DNA of 64,000 nt from Entoloma clypeatum (lineage: Eukaryota; Basidiomycota; Agaricomycetes; Agaricales; Entolomataceae), in NCBI GenBank assembly GCA_963565915.1, contig OY751489.1, positions 1,984,001-2,048,000 of the forward strand, in the 5' to 3' direction. Below, piece by piece: positions 1-10,600 of this stretch; position 1 is the first letter of the stretch, and the number at the start of each line of letters is the position of its first letter. Position numbers and translations under genes: made by a program. The notes under the pieces were generated by a model that was not told the origin of the DNA, did no database searches, and saw nothing but the letters and a program-made list of their open reading frames with translations.

Positions 1-1
1 T

Positions 2-599
2 GTTTCATACCGCATCTCAAAGCGTGTCAAGGAACAGTTCGATGCCTTCATGGCTGGACTGCTGGAAGTCATCCCCAGCGAACTCATCACTGTTTTCGAT
101 GAGCGCGAACTTGAGCTCCTGATTGGTGGCATGTCGGAAATTGATATGTATGTCGTTCAGTTGCTTCCTTGAACGTTTCGTGACACATTTACTCTTTTGT
201 AGGGATGATTGGACGAAATTTACTGACTATCGTGGATACGAAAAGACGGACCAGGTGATCGAATGGTTCTGGCAATGCATTCGTTCCTGGCCGTTGGAGC
301 GGAAATCTCGCTTGCTTCAGTTCACGACTGGGACCTCGCGAATACCCGTGAACGGGTTCAAGGACTTGCAAGGGTCGGACGGACCACGTCGGTTTACGAT
401 CGAGAAATCGGGAGACCCCCAAGGCCTCCCGAGAAGTCACACTTGCTTCAATCGTTTGGACCTCCCACCGTATCAAGATTACGAGAGTTTAGAAACGAAG
501 CTTCTGTTTGCGATCGAGTGCGTTCCATGTCTCCCATTATGTTATTCAACACTCACCTTGTAGCCTTACAGGGAGACAGAAGGCTTCGGGCAAGAGTAG
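2..599 (+). CDS. RSP5: HECT-type E3 ubiquitin ligase Rsp5/NEDD4, C-terminal part
   Basis: The window opens inside the HECT domain, so the C2 and WW regions lie upstream. Exons are 2-147, 203-517 and 572-599, with GT-AG introns between. Visible HECT landmarks are [19 protein letters not shown], the catalytic cysteine in [16 protein letters not shown], and the C-terminal [11 protein letters not shown] followed by TAG. That tail is almost invariant in Rsp5/NEDD4 proteins and shows that the two small introns are placed correctly. The family transfers ubiquitin through a thioester on this cysteine to membrane transporters and other PY-motif or adaptor-bound targets in the cytosol and at endosomes. 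The assignment to Rsp5 rather than another HECT enzyme rests on the tail and the spacing of these motifs. Confidence 0.93.
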
Positions 600-1030
600 T
601 TCGAGGTCGTATGAGACCTCTTTTTTTTTCCTTTCTGATCTAGGAGACCTTATTTTTGTTTGTTTTGTACGACTTGAAGCTATTAATCGCACCTGTGAAT
701 TCTGTTTAGGAGTAAGATCGATTGGGAAGAAGGGAGTCTATCCAAACGTAGTTGCCCAGGACAGGTTTGAGAAATAAGAAAATAGTGAAATCATCCAACA
801 AAAGCTTGTTCAATATTCGCCCTCTGCTCCTGCTTCAATTCTTATAAACTAGTGGGTCTATATTCATCGTCCCTCCCCTGTATAATACATGCCCAACCAA
901 AGGTACTGTCCTTATTATACACAGCAAAAAAGAAGGTCTTTGAGTGGCCATGATCCAGTCTCTTCTGTGATTCGTCAGCTCGAACCTTCCAAAGAAAGTT
1001 TTCAAGAAGGGACTTACCGACGACGACGAC
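600..1030. other. Intergenic region between convergent genes
   Basis: These 431 bases lie between the 3' end of the HECT ligase and the 3' end of the secreted-protein gene on the other strand. They should hold both 3' untranslated regions. AT-rich runs are present, but I see no gene. Confidence 0.6.
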
Positions 1031-1768
1031 CTAGGATTCAGGGGTCAATGCAGCGGAAGCAGCGTTGAAGGCATTGGAGACGGATGTAGGCGAGTTCTGG
1101 TCATTCCAGTTGGTGCCGCCGACGAGGACTGTCTGGTTGCCAACGCTTTGGCCGTTGAAACCGAGGTCATTGGTACTGAGAGAACCATCGGAATTGACGA
1201 GTTGTCCAAAATTACCCAGAACAGCTTGGTCGTAACCAGCAACTCTACCCGAGTTGCGTCTAAGGTCGTCGCTGAAGCCGCGACTGTTTCCGTGGAATTG
1301 TTGGAAGATAATGACTTGGGTCTCTACATCACATATCTGTTCCGTGATGACTCTGCCAGAAGGGCCAAATATCAGTGATCCGCGTCGAAGAATATTTTTC
1401 CCTCTAGACCGTTCACCTTTTGATCATCTCGTGCAAGAGGACGAGACGTTGCTGGACGATTTCAATTTTTTGGGTGTGGCAAACTCGAACATTCCGCTCG
1501 ATGATCGTCTGACCATTATTATGAAGGCCATCAAAGTTTCCAGAGCCATAGAAATTATCAAAGCCGTTTAGAGATGAAAAGCCCTGCCAATTGTTGAAAG
1601 ACGGAGAGACGTGAGCGCTGACTGTGCAGAAAATATGCTGGTGAGCTGATGTATTATAGGTCGAGGCAATCACGCATGCATACCACGGCTTATCCGCAAA
1701 GGCGTAGAAGTTACGGATGCCACAAGACCAGTGACCAAGAGCAAGGAAGCAATGACTTTAGCAAACAT
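1031..1768 (-). CDS. Small secreted protein of a conserved basidiomycete family, function unknown
   Basis: Reading the minus strand, exons are 1768-1684, 1621-1417 and 1352-1031, giving 203 residues. The first exon encodes a typical signal peptide (MFAKVIASLLLVTGLV, then small residues). The mature part has SFNNWQGFSSLNGFDNF, a Cys in RVCHTQKIEIVQQR, a second in VITEQICDVET, then GYDQAVLGNFGQLVNSDGS and VGGTNWNDQNSP. I associate this pattern (NNW...GFDNFYG near the start, two lone cysteines, GGTNWND near the end) with a family of extracellular proteins common in mushroom fungi and without known activity. Two cysteines could form one disulfide. The splice phases agree and the total length is a multiple of three. 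The product is probably exported or wall-associated; no enzyme motif is visible. Confidence 0.8.
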
Positions 1769-2469
1769 AGTTGGTTGTCGAGAAAGCTGCGGGACAAAAA
1801 ATTCAAGGTGGAACTGAATAACCTGCAAGAGGTGGATTAACCCATTGAAGCATCATATATTTCGAGCTCTTACTAGGGAGGAACGAGAGAAAATGGCGAC
1901 CTGGCCAAGAAAATAGAACAGAGGGGTGTAGGGGGAAAAGAACGAAGAACAAATGGATTATTGTCGTTCTCGGTCCAATGCCATTTATACTGGGAACATG
2001 CATCGGAGACGGGAGTCACCAGCACTACCTCTGCCAGGCTCATATCCCGTTTCCGTGCTTCGGTGGTCAGTGGATACGTCTTGTGCTTCGCATCGTCGTT
2101 GCAGACTGCTTCTCTGTGTTGCGAAAAGATCGGGGATATCGAAATTTGGGAACGCTCGAGGACTCTTGTCGAATGATTTGAATGGGTATGTTTTGTCGGT
2201 AGGAACCATGACAACTGCCTTTCGTTGGAAATACGCCAGGAATCTCGTTCCGCTTGGGTGCGTGGCCGGAGATCCATATACTGTGATCGGAGAGTGATCG
2301 GAGATTAACAAGGATCATTGCAGTGTGACCATTTAATGATCATCTGACTATGTTTTTCACATGGTGGGAGTGGTCCAAAAGTGCACGGATACCCTGAAAG
2401 ATCGAAGCTCGCACGCCAAGATCCAGCATGTTCCCTTTCTAGGACAATATCTTCTCTCTGTTACAGAAT
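1769..2469. other. Intergenic region upstream of the secreted-protein gene
   Basis: This stretch should contain the promoter of the minus-strand secreted-protein gene. Several overlapping open frames run through 1950-2310 on both strands. None carries a recognisable motif or consistent splice signals, so I call no gene here. Confidence 0.5.
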
Positions 2470-4148
2470 TTCAAGCAATTTTTTGATGCGGGGAATAACC
2501 TTTGAGCCTGAAGAAAGGTGATTTGTCCAGGATGACTTTGGTACGCCCATAGAACATCAGCGCCGAAGTGAAAGACAACATCGCCAAATAGCCAGCCAGA
2601 GTTTGCCCTCTGCGACGGGTAAACCTGGGTAAATCCGTCGCCCGCAAGTCTCCGTTGAACCGCACCGCGAGGGGCGAAACTTTTTACGTTGCCCCCAATG
2701 GTCAGTCAGATTCCATGAAATTAGCGGGTTTAGTGGGTTCGGCGCAGCTCAAATCTGATATCCATCCAAGCGTTATTCACCATACACAACCAAATAAACG
2801 TTCACGCACGAATCTGGATTACATTCATCATTGTGATGTACAGTAGATCTAGAGTAATTGAGGACCACGACTATATCCTTGGGAATGTAAACACCAAAGT
2901 CTTGAGTTGAGCACCCATCCAGAAAGGGGCATGAACACGTTGAAGAAATGTTAGGAGGGATGATGGCACAAATAAGTATAGGATAAGTACAGTGTCATCT
3001 TTGGCAGTGGACCAACGGTCTCGACCAATTGCATGAGAGTTCCATTGAACTCCTGGGAACGAGGATATGAACGCGGGGAACAGTCAATGTTACCCAATGT
3101 GTCAGATTGGTTGATTCCACCAAGCAGGGAGGGCATGATGAAGTCTCACCGCATGAAGAGTGAAGACAGTAGAGATCTTTCCAAGCTGATTCTCTTCTCA
3201 TGTGTTGAGAGCCCCATGCGAGCTTCCATGGACATCAATAGGACCATCATGGAGTTCACGACCGCGGGTCCGCATCTGAATTGGAATCCATTGCAGTGGC
3301 TGAATGAAGGACCCATTATTCGATCATCGCGTAGTTACGTACCCGTCGGATCCATGATTCCATGGCCTTGGTCGGTTCGAATTGCGAATGAGAGTTACGT
3401 CAGTGCAATAGCATAGTGAGCGGGTTAGTTGGCAATCGTGTAGCCAGTGTCTCTTCGTGCAAAGAACGCATCAAGATGTAGTCCTAGCCTGCAGTGGCTT
3501 TCGGTGTTAGAGGTGCGTGGCAGTCCTTCGGTGATGTCTCCTGTGAGCCCGAGTTCATCAAATGGATTCAGCCAGACGGTAGAATCACGGCGAGAATATC
3601 CATTTGTCGCCGTACTCAGATGCAGTAATGGCACGGCCATACAGAAGCTTTCGAACGACATGAGGATCAGACAAGACAACGAGAAGCTGGCTCCAAAAGA
3701 AAAACAAAGAGCTGCTCTTTAGCCCAAGCGTCATGTACAAGTTCCTGGAATAGACAAGCGGGCCAGGGGTCATCCCTGCCGCAGCTATTTCGCGCAGCAC
3801 AAGGGACTCACAAAATAAGTCTCCACGAGAATAGAAACCTGCGAACAGCTATATGGGACTTTGTTAGCACCACAAGGAGAAGGAGCGATCATCTACAGAT
3901 TTAGAGCTAGGATGGTCAGCCCAATAGCCGAAACTTCGAAAATGAGGAGGATGGAGTTGTAAATGCTCGTATTTTATACCTTGATATTTCCAGATTAGTA
4001 GTGGAACTTTCAACGAAAGAAAACGAACGCACAAACTTTGAATGAGGCTCTTACCTGACTCTACGAATCGGGATCTGGTAAGAAAAGCATGAACACCGAT
4101 ACATGCCCAACCCGCAGGTAATGTTACCGTCGCTTTGTGGGGGGCCAT
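2470..4148 (-). pseudogene. Decayed cytochrome P450 gene
   Basis: On the minus strand several P450-like fragments follow in the expected order but in different frames, with stops between them. Near 4148 a start codon leads into a hydrophobic segment (WACIGVHAFLTRSR) like a membrane anchor. At 3800-3585 comes GPLVYSRN followed by LLVVLSDPHVVRKLLYGRA, which resembles the region after the proline hinge. At about 2900-2835 comes DFGVYIPKDIVVVLNYSRS, matching the strand pair before the heme loop, where intact enzymes read like YxIPKGTxVVxN. Around 2665-2560 a tract compatible with the heme loop is scrambled: RRGQTLAGYLA in one frame, without an intact FxxGxRxCxG. I found no set of introns that repairs these breaks. 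Family membership is likely; the exact limits are approximate. Confidence 0.55.
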
Positions 4149-4984
4149 TGTGAGTAACAGACTGAGCCTAAGTAGTTGAGGCGTGCGTAGTCGAGGCGTT
4201 TAGGCCCAGGTTCATCTAACGTTGGCAGGATGTCAATGTCATTGTAAGAAGATAATCTCAGGCAGTTTGGCGGCCCTTCCCTCTCTTCTCGAGCGAGTTC
4301 TGTGACTTGGCTGGCAGGGTCGAGATAGCAGAAGTGGACTTTAGTTGCGATGTACATGTCGCAAGCCGAATGTCTGTTTGAATCATTGATGCCTGTCGTG
4401 CTCATTCTTCCGTGTCGAAAAGTGTCTATGAGTATAATGATTAATTGCTTGATCGTTCTCTGGCAGTGGCAGGCTAGGCAGCGTCCGGACTCCGAGTCGG
4501 AAGGATGCACGTGACAGTTCGCTTCGCTTGTGCTCAACTCGCGTCCCTCCAGGGCAAGCACCGCGACCGGGCTCACACTCTTAATTGCCAAAGTTACCTG
4601 CCTGCACTCAATTGTTGTGACACTGTCTCTGTTCACTGGTCAACAGTCAGGACTTGAGCGCTGAGCCCTTGACCCATCAATACAGCATCGTGCTCACCCT
4701 TCAAATCATGTTCACTCATTTTGGCTCGTCTGACGGGTACTAGGTGCTCTCCGATGTCATTCACACACGGGCACGCGGACCAGCACTCCACCTACTTACT
4801 TGTGATGTTATTCAATTGCTTCTTAGGCCCAAGTCAACCCGTCACAGAGTACCAGCAGAGTGCCTTTTCAGTCCTGAACTGATGGGAGAATCCAGGCTCA
4901 TCAAGAGCCTTCGGTATATATGAAACGCGCGTTCCATCGGACACTTGGTCATTCCAAGCCACCCAGTCACGGACAAGGAGAAAG
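4149..4984. other. Region without a recognised gene
   Basis: A 170-codon open frame lies on the minus strand (4636-4124), but its translation has no recognisable motif and no homology I know of. It overlaps the start of the P450 relic. The last few hundred bases should hold the promoter of the 7TM gene, including a TATA-like TATATGAAA near 4914. Confidence 0.4.
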
Positions 4985-6269
4985 ATGGGTCAACTTTCGT
5001 TGGACAAGACATTTCTTCTCGCAGCCTACGTTGAGGTATAGTCTCTTTTCGGCCTTTCAAGCATTTAACATTAACGGATGGACGGGACTCCAGGCCGTTG
5101 TCTATGGTGAATTGCCTCGCTCATCAGCCCGTACCCTTTGCTCATCCATGCAGGCTTCTTCTTCTGCATTTTCGGCTCGACCATGCTGCTTTGCTTCACT
5201 CGTGGTACTTCGCGCCAGCGCGACGTACATGGCAATGTGGGTATCAACGCGAAATGTGCCAGAACAAGTTACTCACTGCGTTCCACATAGATCATGATTG
5301 CCATTTCAGCCGTCATGTTCTTCTTTGCCACCTTCCACATGATCATGAATGCCTATCGTTTGCTACGTGGCTATGTCGATCACGCATCCACGCCTGGAGG
5401 TCCGGTCACTTTTATAGGCAATCTCAGGCAATGGGATCATATCCTCAAAGACACTCTTTATGCAACTCAGGAGAATCTAGGAAGCGCAGCTGCGGTAAGA
5501 AATTCCCCATCATGAAGGCAGTTGAACGCTCATCGCAATGCAAGATTTACCGATGCTGGGTGTTATGGAGTAAAGACTGGAGAGTCATCGTTTTGCCGAT
5601 TATCCTGCTCATCGTTAATCTCAGTCAGCGATGTTGCCACTGTTCCAGCATATTTTGCTCATGTTTGTTATTCGTTCAGTCGCAGGGTACACAGTCTGTG
5701 GACTCTATGCATCTGTGTCTCCGACAGCAACGGTCTTCGCTGCCCGACTCCAACAATGGATCAAGACTTTTTACTCCATTGCCGTCGTCTTGAACATCAT
5801 CTGCACGGGACTTATGATTTACCGCATCTGGTCCACCCATCAAAAGTCAGCTGCCTACAGTGCTGGCCACAGGAAACTCCTCTATGTCGTACGAATCCTG
5901 GTGGAATCGGCGGCACTCCAGTTACTCGTTGAGATTGTTTTACTCACCCTCTATTGTTTCGATATCAATGCCCAGTACATTCTTCTCGAATCTGTGACTT
6001 CCATCGTGGTAATTTCGGACCCTCACTTCGTGCTCTTTCTAACTTGTTGATAATTCGATTCGCAGGGTATTACATTCAACGCTATCACGATCCGCCTCAA
6101 ACTCCATGCCATGGCTGATTCGACGATAGTAACATCCCAAAGCACGCACCCCATGCATACGTTTGGAAGCTTGCCCATGCGACGCGTCAAGGTCGAGATT
6201 TCGAAGGATGTTGAACAGCACGACGATTCATACCAAAAATCCCAAGATACCTCGACAATCACATGCTAA
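4985..6269 (+). CDS. Seven-transmembrane protein of a large Agaricomycete family
   Basis: Seven exons (4985-5035, 5094-5106, 5154-5236, 5291-5494, 5545-5623, 5680-6008, 6066-6269) give 320 residues. The chain has about seven hydrophobic segments: after MGQLSLDKTFLLAAY, then FFFCIFGSTMLLCF, ISAVMFFFATFHMIMN, WRVIVLPIILLIVNLIAG, FYSIAVVLNIICTGLM, LQLLVEIVLLTLYC and the IVGITFNAITIR segment. Motifs such as NAYR, the loop WDHILKDTLYATQENLG and RILVESAALQL are typical of this expanded mushroom family, which resembles serpentine receptors but has no known ligand. The C-terminal 60 residues are polar and presumably cytosolic. The second exon is only 13 nt; it is needed to join YVE to AVVYGFFF in frame, and its upstream intron has a good branch site (TTAAC). 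Start choice: first in-frame ATG. Confidence 0.82.
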
Positions 6270-6609
6270 CAAGTATTGTAAAGGAACACAATCCAAGGCT
6301 TTCTTGCTGCGCAATGGTCAAATTCAGATCATTGACATTGACCCAAACTGCGTTATAATGTAGGTACTGGATACCTTGGGCCTCCACGGCCGACCTTACA
6401 TACAGTGACACAAGGTTAAGTTGATGATGGGATATGCTACAACGCTATGAACTGTAGTTGAGATAACGTACGACTCGGCGGCGGCATACTTATGTACTTA
6501 CTGCGATTAACAAGTCCATTGTTTTGCCTGCTTTAGAAAACAAGAACCAACATGGACACACTACCGTCATGAACGTTAGACTTCAAGTTATACGAAGGCC
6601 CGAGCCAAT
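6270..6609. other. Intergenic region between the 7TM gene and EAF7
   Basis: About 340 bases that should hold the 3' end of the 7TM transcript and the promoter of the next gene. No gene or repeat is seen. Confidence 0.6.
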
Positions 6610-7522
6610 ATGTACAATACAATGTCCGCCGACCACCAGGACACCGTCGAACTACTGAACAGTGTAGAGGGCGAAACATCCTTTTTCCGCGCAATCATAC
6701 GTTCAAGACCAGTCGGAATACATCGCCACTTTCATATGATCGCTATCCAGAGTTCGATGTTCAAAGATACCGGACGCCTTGTTCCCTTGGAGGAAATCTG
6801 GAAGAAATTGAGAAGTTGTTACGATGTCGATGCGCTTGAAGCCATTGTAAGTTCCGTTATTTTTTGGTAGAGGGCTGACAACCTCAAGGTCATCCATTAC
6901 CCAGGATTTAGAAGCTGAAGGCTACGAGCTCCTGGGTGCGCATCCCTCGGCCGCGGCTATACGGTCGCCTTCACCGTCTGCGAACTTGTCTGGTCACCCT
7001 TTCTTCCGCGAAGAATTCTCATTACCTTACGACGAAGCATTCGAGTCGTTAATTTCCCAGCGCAGGATGCGCGCATCAGCCTCGATTGCCTCATCATCTC
7101 CTACCCCCTCTCCCGTTTCAGATGTCAAGTCACGCGGAGGGGATCGGAAGCGTTCTAGAACCAACCTTAGTATGGCTGGTCTTGTCGGTGGCGATAGTGA
7201 CAGCAGTGCCCTAACCCAGGAAAGTGGGGACGAAGGCATGGTGGGAACGCCAAGGGGCAGCGTGATAACAGGGACAGATGGTGGGACGGATAATGCTGAA
7301 GATGAAGATGTCACCATGCGTGAATTCTCTCGCGGTACGTTCCATATTCTGGTACCCCTTAGACAACCCTCACCCACCGCAACACGTATCTCAGCTCCCT
7401 CTGCGTCTCCCAAGCCCACGAGAGGTCGAAGCAAACCTGCCAAGAAAGGACTGGCAGGACGAGGGAGAGGGGGAGCAGCTTCAGGTTCACGACCCCACAA
7501 GAAAAGAAAGCGGGGCGCGTGA
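6610..7522 (+). CDS. EAF7: NuA4 histone acetyltransferase subunit Eaf7 (MRGBP/CT20 family)
   Basis: Exons 6610-6846, 6905-7334 and 7395-7522 encode 264 residues. The N-terminal 100 residues carry the CT20 core: VEGETSFFRAIIRSRPVGIH, then HRHFHMIAIQSSM, an IWKKLRSCYDVDALEAI helix and FREEFSLPYDEAFESL. In yeast Eaf7 and human MRGBP this domain docks on the chromodomain partner of NuA4. The rest is low-complexity and acidic, then basic, ending in KKRKRG, a likely nuclear localisation signal. Intron 2 is exactly 60 nt and free of stops, so retaining it would only insert 20 residues. A second in-frame ATG at 6622 is an alternative start. The protein should work in the nucleus in histone H4/H2A acetylation. 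Confidence 0.88.
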
Positions 7523-7621
7523 TCGGAACGATAATCATCTGGACATGTCAAATTTGAAGGGACCATGGCGCGATCTTGACACAGGAATTACACAGGGATG
7601 ATACTATACATTTGTATCGCA

Positions 7622-10600
7622 CTAGGAAATGTCCATGTCCACTGTGCCGGTTTGCTTCTTACTAACTAGGCTAGTCCCCGTCTTTTTATTTCGCTTCTCT
7701 TCCAAGAAAGCATCAATACGAGCCCTCAGGGCAGAATCTTCACAAGGGTCAAAAGCAAGTAAAAAAATACATACTCCACAAGGGGCTCACCAGAAATCAC
7801 ATCCTCAATATTAAGCGGGGAACGATTGAATGGATCTTTGGAATCGGACAGTAGATGAGATTTGATTGTGGAACGGTCAACAACGGCCTTCGAAGACGGT
7901 AAAATGACTGGATCTCGCATGAGAGTCGCCATCAACGGATCTATGCGAAACCTCTGAACAAGCAGATAGCTATCAAACAGCGAGAGAAACAGACCAAGGA
8001 ATTCATCTGGCGCGTCTCCCAAATCGTCGTCCTCGGCCTCCATAGTCGCCTTGGTTTCTTCGACTCGGGCAATGAACATCTGAAGCGCGTTGATCTCTGC
8101 CTCAGTCTTCAGGCCTTTCCGAACCGCAATGGAGGCAGCACGTTCAAACAGTTCCTTGCTGTAGCTTCTTCCGTCACCAGCGACGGCTCTGACGAATTCC
8201 GGTTGATCGCTCAGGTTCAAGAACACCTGTAAGATATCGCTCAATAATACTTTCGGGTTGAACTTGAGTTTCTCCGGCTCTCGGACGGTAAGATCCTGAT
8301 ACTTGGGACCCGCGAGAGCGTGGAGATTGTAGTCCAACATAGCAGCCAGTCGGTCGACGATTTCGGGCATCATAAACGGTGCCTTGGTCTCGGCAGTGAA
8401 CACTTTGAGCAATTCGACTGTCGACTTGCTGAGAGTGGTATATCCGGAAGCATGTCTTTCTAGTGATCGCAGCGTCCCTTCGCGTTCTCGGCGATATTCT
8501 TGTGTGGTAGAATTCCATGTCGTCTGGTCGTCCATCTCCACTTGGATAGCATGAATTTGTGTGAGCTCGCTAAACGACTCGTCCATGAGGTACGTGACGT
8601 CGTTGATCATGAGATTGACGAATCGAACGAATTTGTCGACGTTCCTATTCCGCATCAGTCAGATGAAGGTCCTTGGTAGGGAGTAATTACCGTGCTTCTG
8701 CATTCAAGGCTTCTCGATGACTTGGGTTGTCCCAGACTACCTTCAAAATATAGGCTATGTTGCGCCTAACCATTTTATCAATGACGTCGATTTATTTAAT
8801 GATTTTTTCCCCCACCAACCTTGCGTCTAAACGGAACGTCAGCTGTAGGAAGGAGCGGATGATAATAAACATACTGAATTTATCATAGAACTGTGAGCTT
8901 GCACCCGTCTGTTCCACCTCTGGTCATCATATGAGAACGGTGCTGAGGAGAAAAGACATGGAAGATTGGACCTATATAGAAATGCATCAATGCAGGCATA
9001 AGGTGTTTCAGTGCGGTTGGATGGGTGTTCAAAAGGTTGCCGAGGATGCCATTCCGTTCACGACCGTAACCCCAGATGCTCATGAAAAGGACCTGTCGCA
9101 AATGTCAACACGGATTGTTACAGCAAGCAACGACGTGCCTCGTTGATCTTGGATTTTAAAAAGGGGTTCTTGATATACCACGTGCAGTTCAAGAAAGTGA
9201 GCACAAAGGTCATCAACTCAACCTTCCCGGCCAGCTCGAACTTGTCCGGCGATGATCTGTCAGAAAGGCGGGTCAAAAAGGAGCGCTGCCACTGATAACA
9301 AGGCGCGGACTGAGTAACAAAGAGTAGATAATCGACGATATCTTCAAGAATATATTCTGGTAGAACACGAAAGGCCATTGGAACCTGCTGCGGCAGAGGT
9401 AACCTGCGTTACGGCCAAAGTGAGTGTGTACGACACCGAGAAAACGGGAACGTACGCAACGACTGGGTTCGGATGTGTTTTCTTGGGATCGACCTGCCGA
9501 ATCAACCAAGTGGACAAGAAGTTCGTGAACCCGATCGAGCGGAAGACAAGTTCGGGGTCAAGGAGCTGGGCTTCGAACGTCAACTGCCGACCTCGAATTT
9601 TAGCTTTTTCGCTCTGTGTGATGACAGGGGCTGAGTCGTTTGAGGTGGTAGGGAAGAAAAGTCCTGACCTTGACTTGATTGATTCCTGCCTCGACGCGTG
9701 CTTGCATGGGACTCTGGAAATGATAGATCCATTGTTCGATCTCGTACAAAAAAAAAAGGCAAGAAATTTACCCCCATCCATGATCCGTCACCGTTAATCA
9801 TGTCTAGATGCCGCTCAAGATCATCGAGGTGTTTGGCAAGGTTAGTATATGTCTGAATAGTCTTGAGATATCCGTAATGGCTCATTGCAATAGTGAGGTA
9901 GAATATGTCAGAAATAAAATTCGGCGAGGCAGCTATGGATGGGTCGATGAAGTGATGCGGTAGAGAAATACCTCAACTAACCGTTGGGCTCTTGATGTGC
10001 CTGCTCCCATGTTGCAGCCTCCTCGCTCGTGGCCTTGATTCGCGTTTCCTCTTTTATATCGAGCCTTGAGGAATGAGCATAGTACAAGGAATCAATTCGA
10101 TCCATCTGGAAACAGAGTTCAGCATTTCAGAAAATGGAGGATTTTCCTCACAACCTTACCTTGGTATAATTCGCATCCATGAAAGGTTCTGCAAAGCGCA
10201 AGAGCACACTCTGCAGATTGACCATGAAACTATCTGAAGCGACGGTATCTGGATCGACCTGGATGCTGGGTTGGAGCGGGATGATATGGAGGAATATATG
10301 TATTGGCTGACCTGCATGCCCGCACGTTTCACGTTCAGAGATACCACTCGAGCGAAATATTGCAGGACTGCTTCGCGCGACTCGGGCGAAGCTCTGACGA
10401 GAGCGTTGAATATTTGGAACAAGGAAGACTGATGAAAAAAAGTTAAAACCCCAGATGCCTCATTAGAAAAGTTGAGGCTAGACCTGAAAACTCTTCATGG
10501 TTCCGCGCAGACTCGCAAAGGAAGATTCGATGTCATTTCTGCTCCGTTTTTCCGGGTCCGAAAAGTACGCCTGCGCGATTGTGGGCTACACGAAGGCGGG

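Noticed and set aside
4124..4636. 170-codon open frame on the minus strand
   Set aside because: It has no motif, no splice signals and an implausible composition, and it runs into the P450 relic. It is probably a chance frame.
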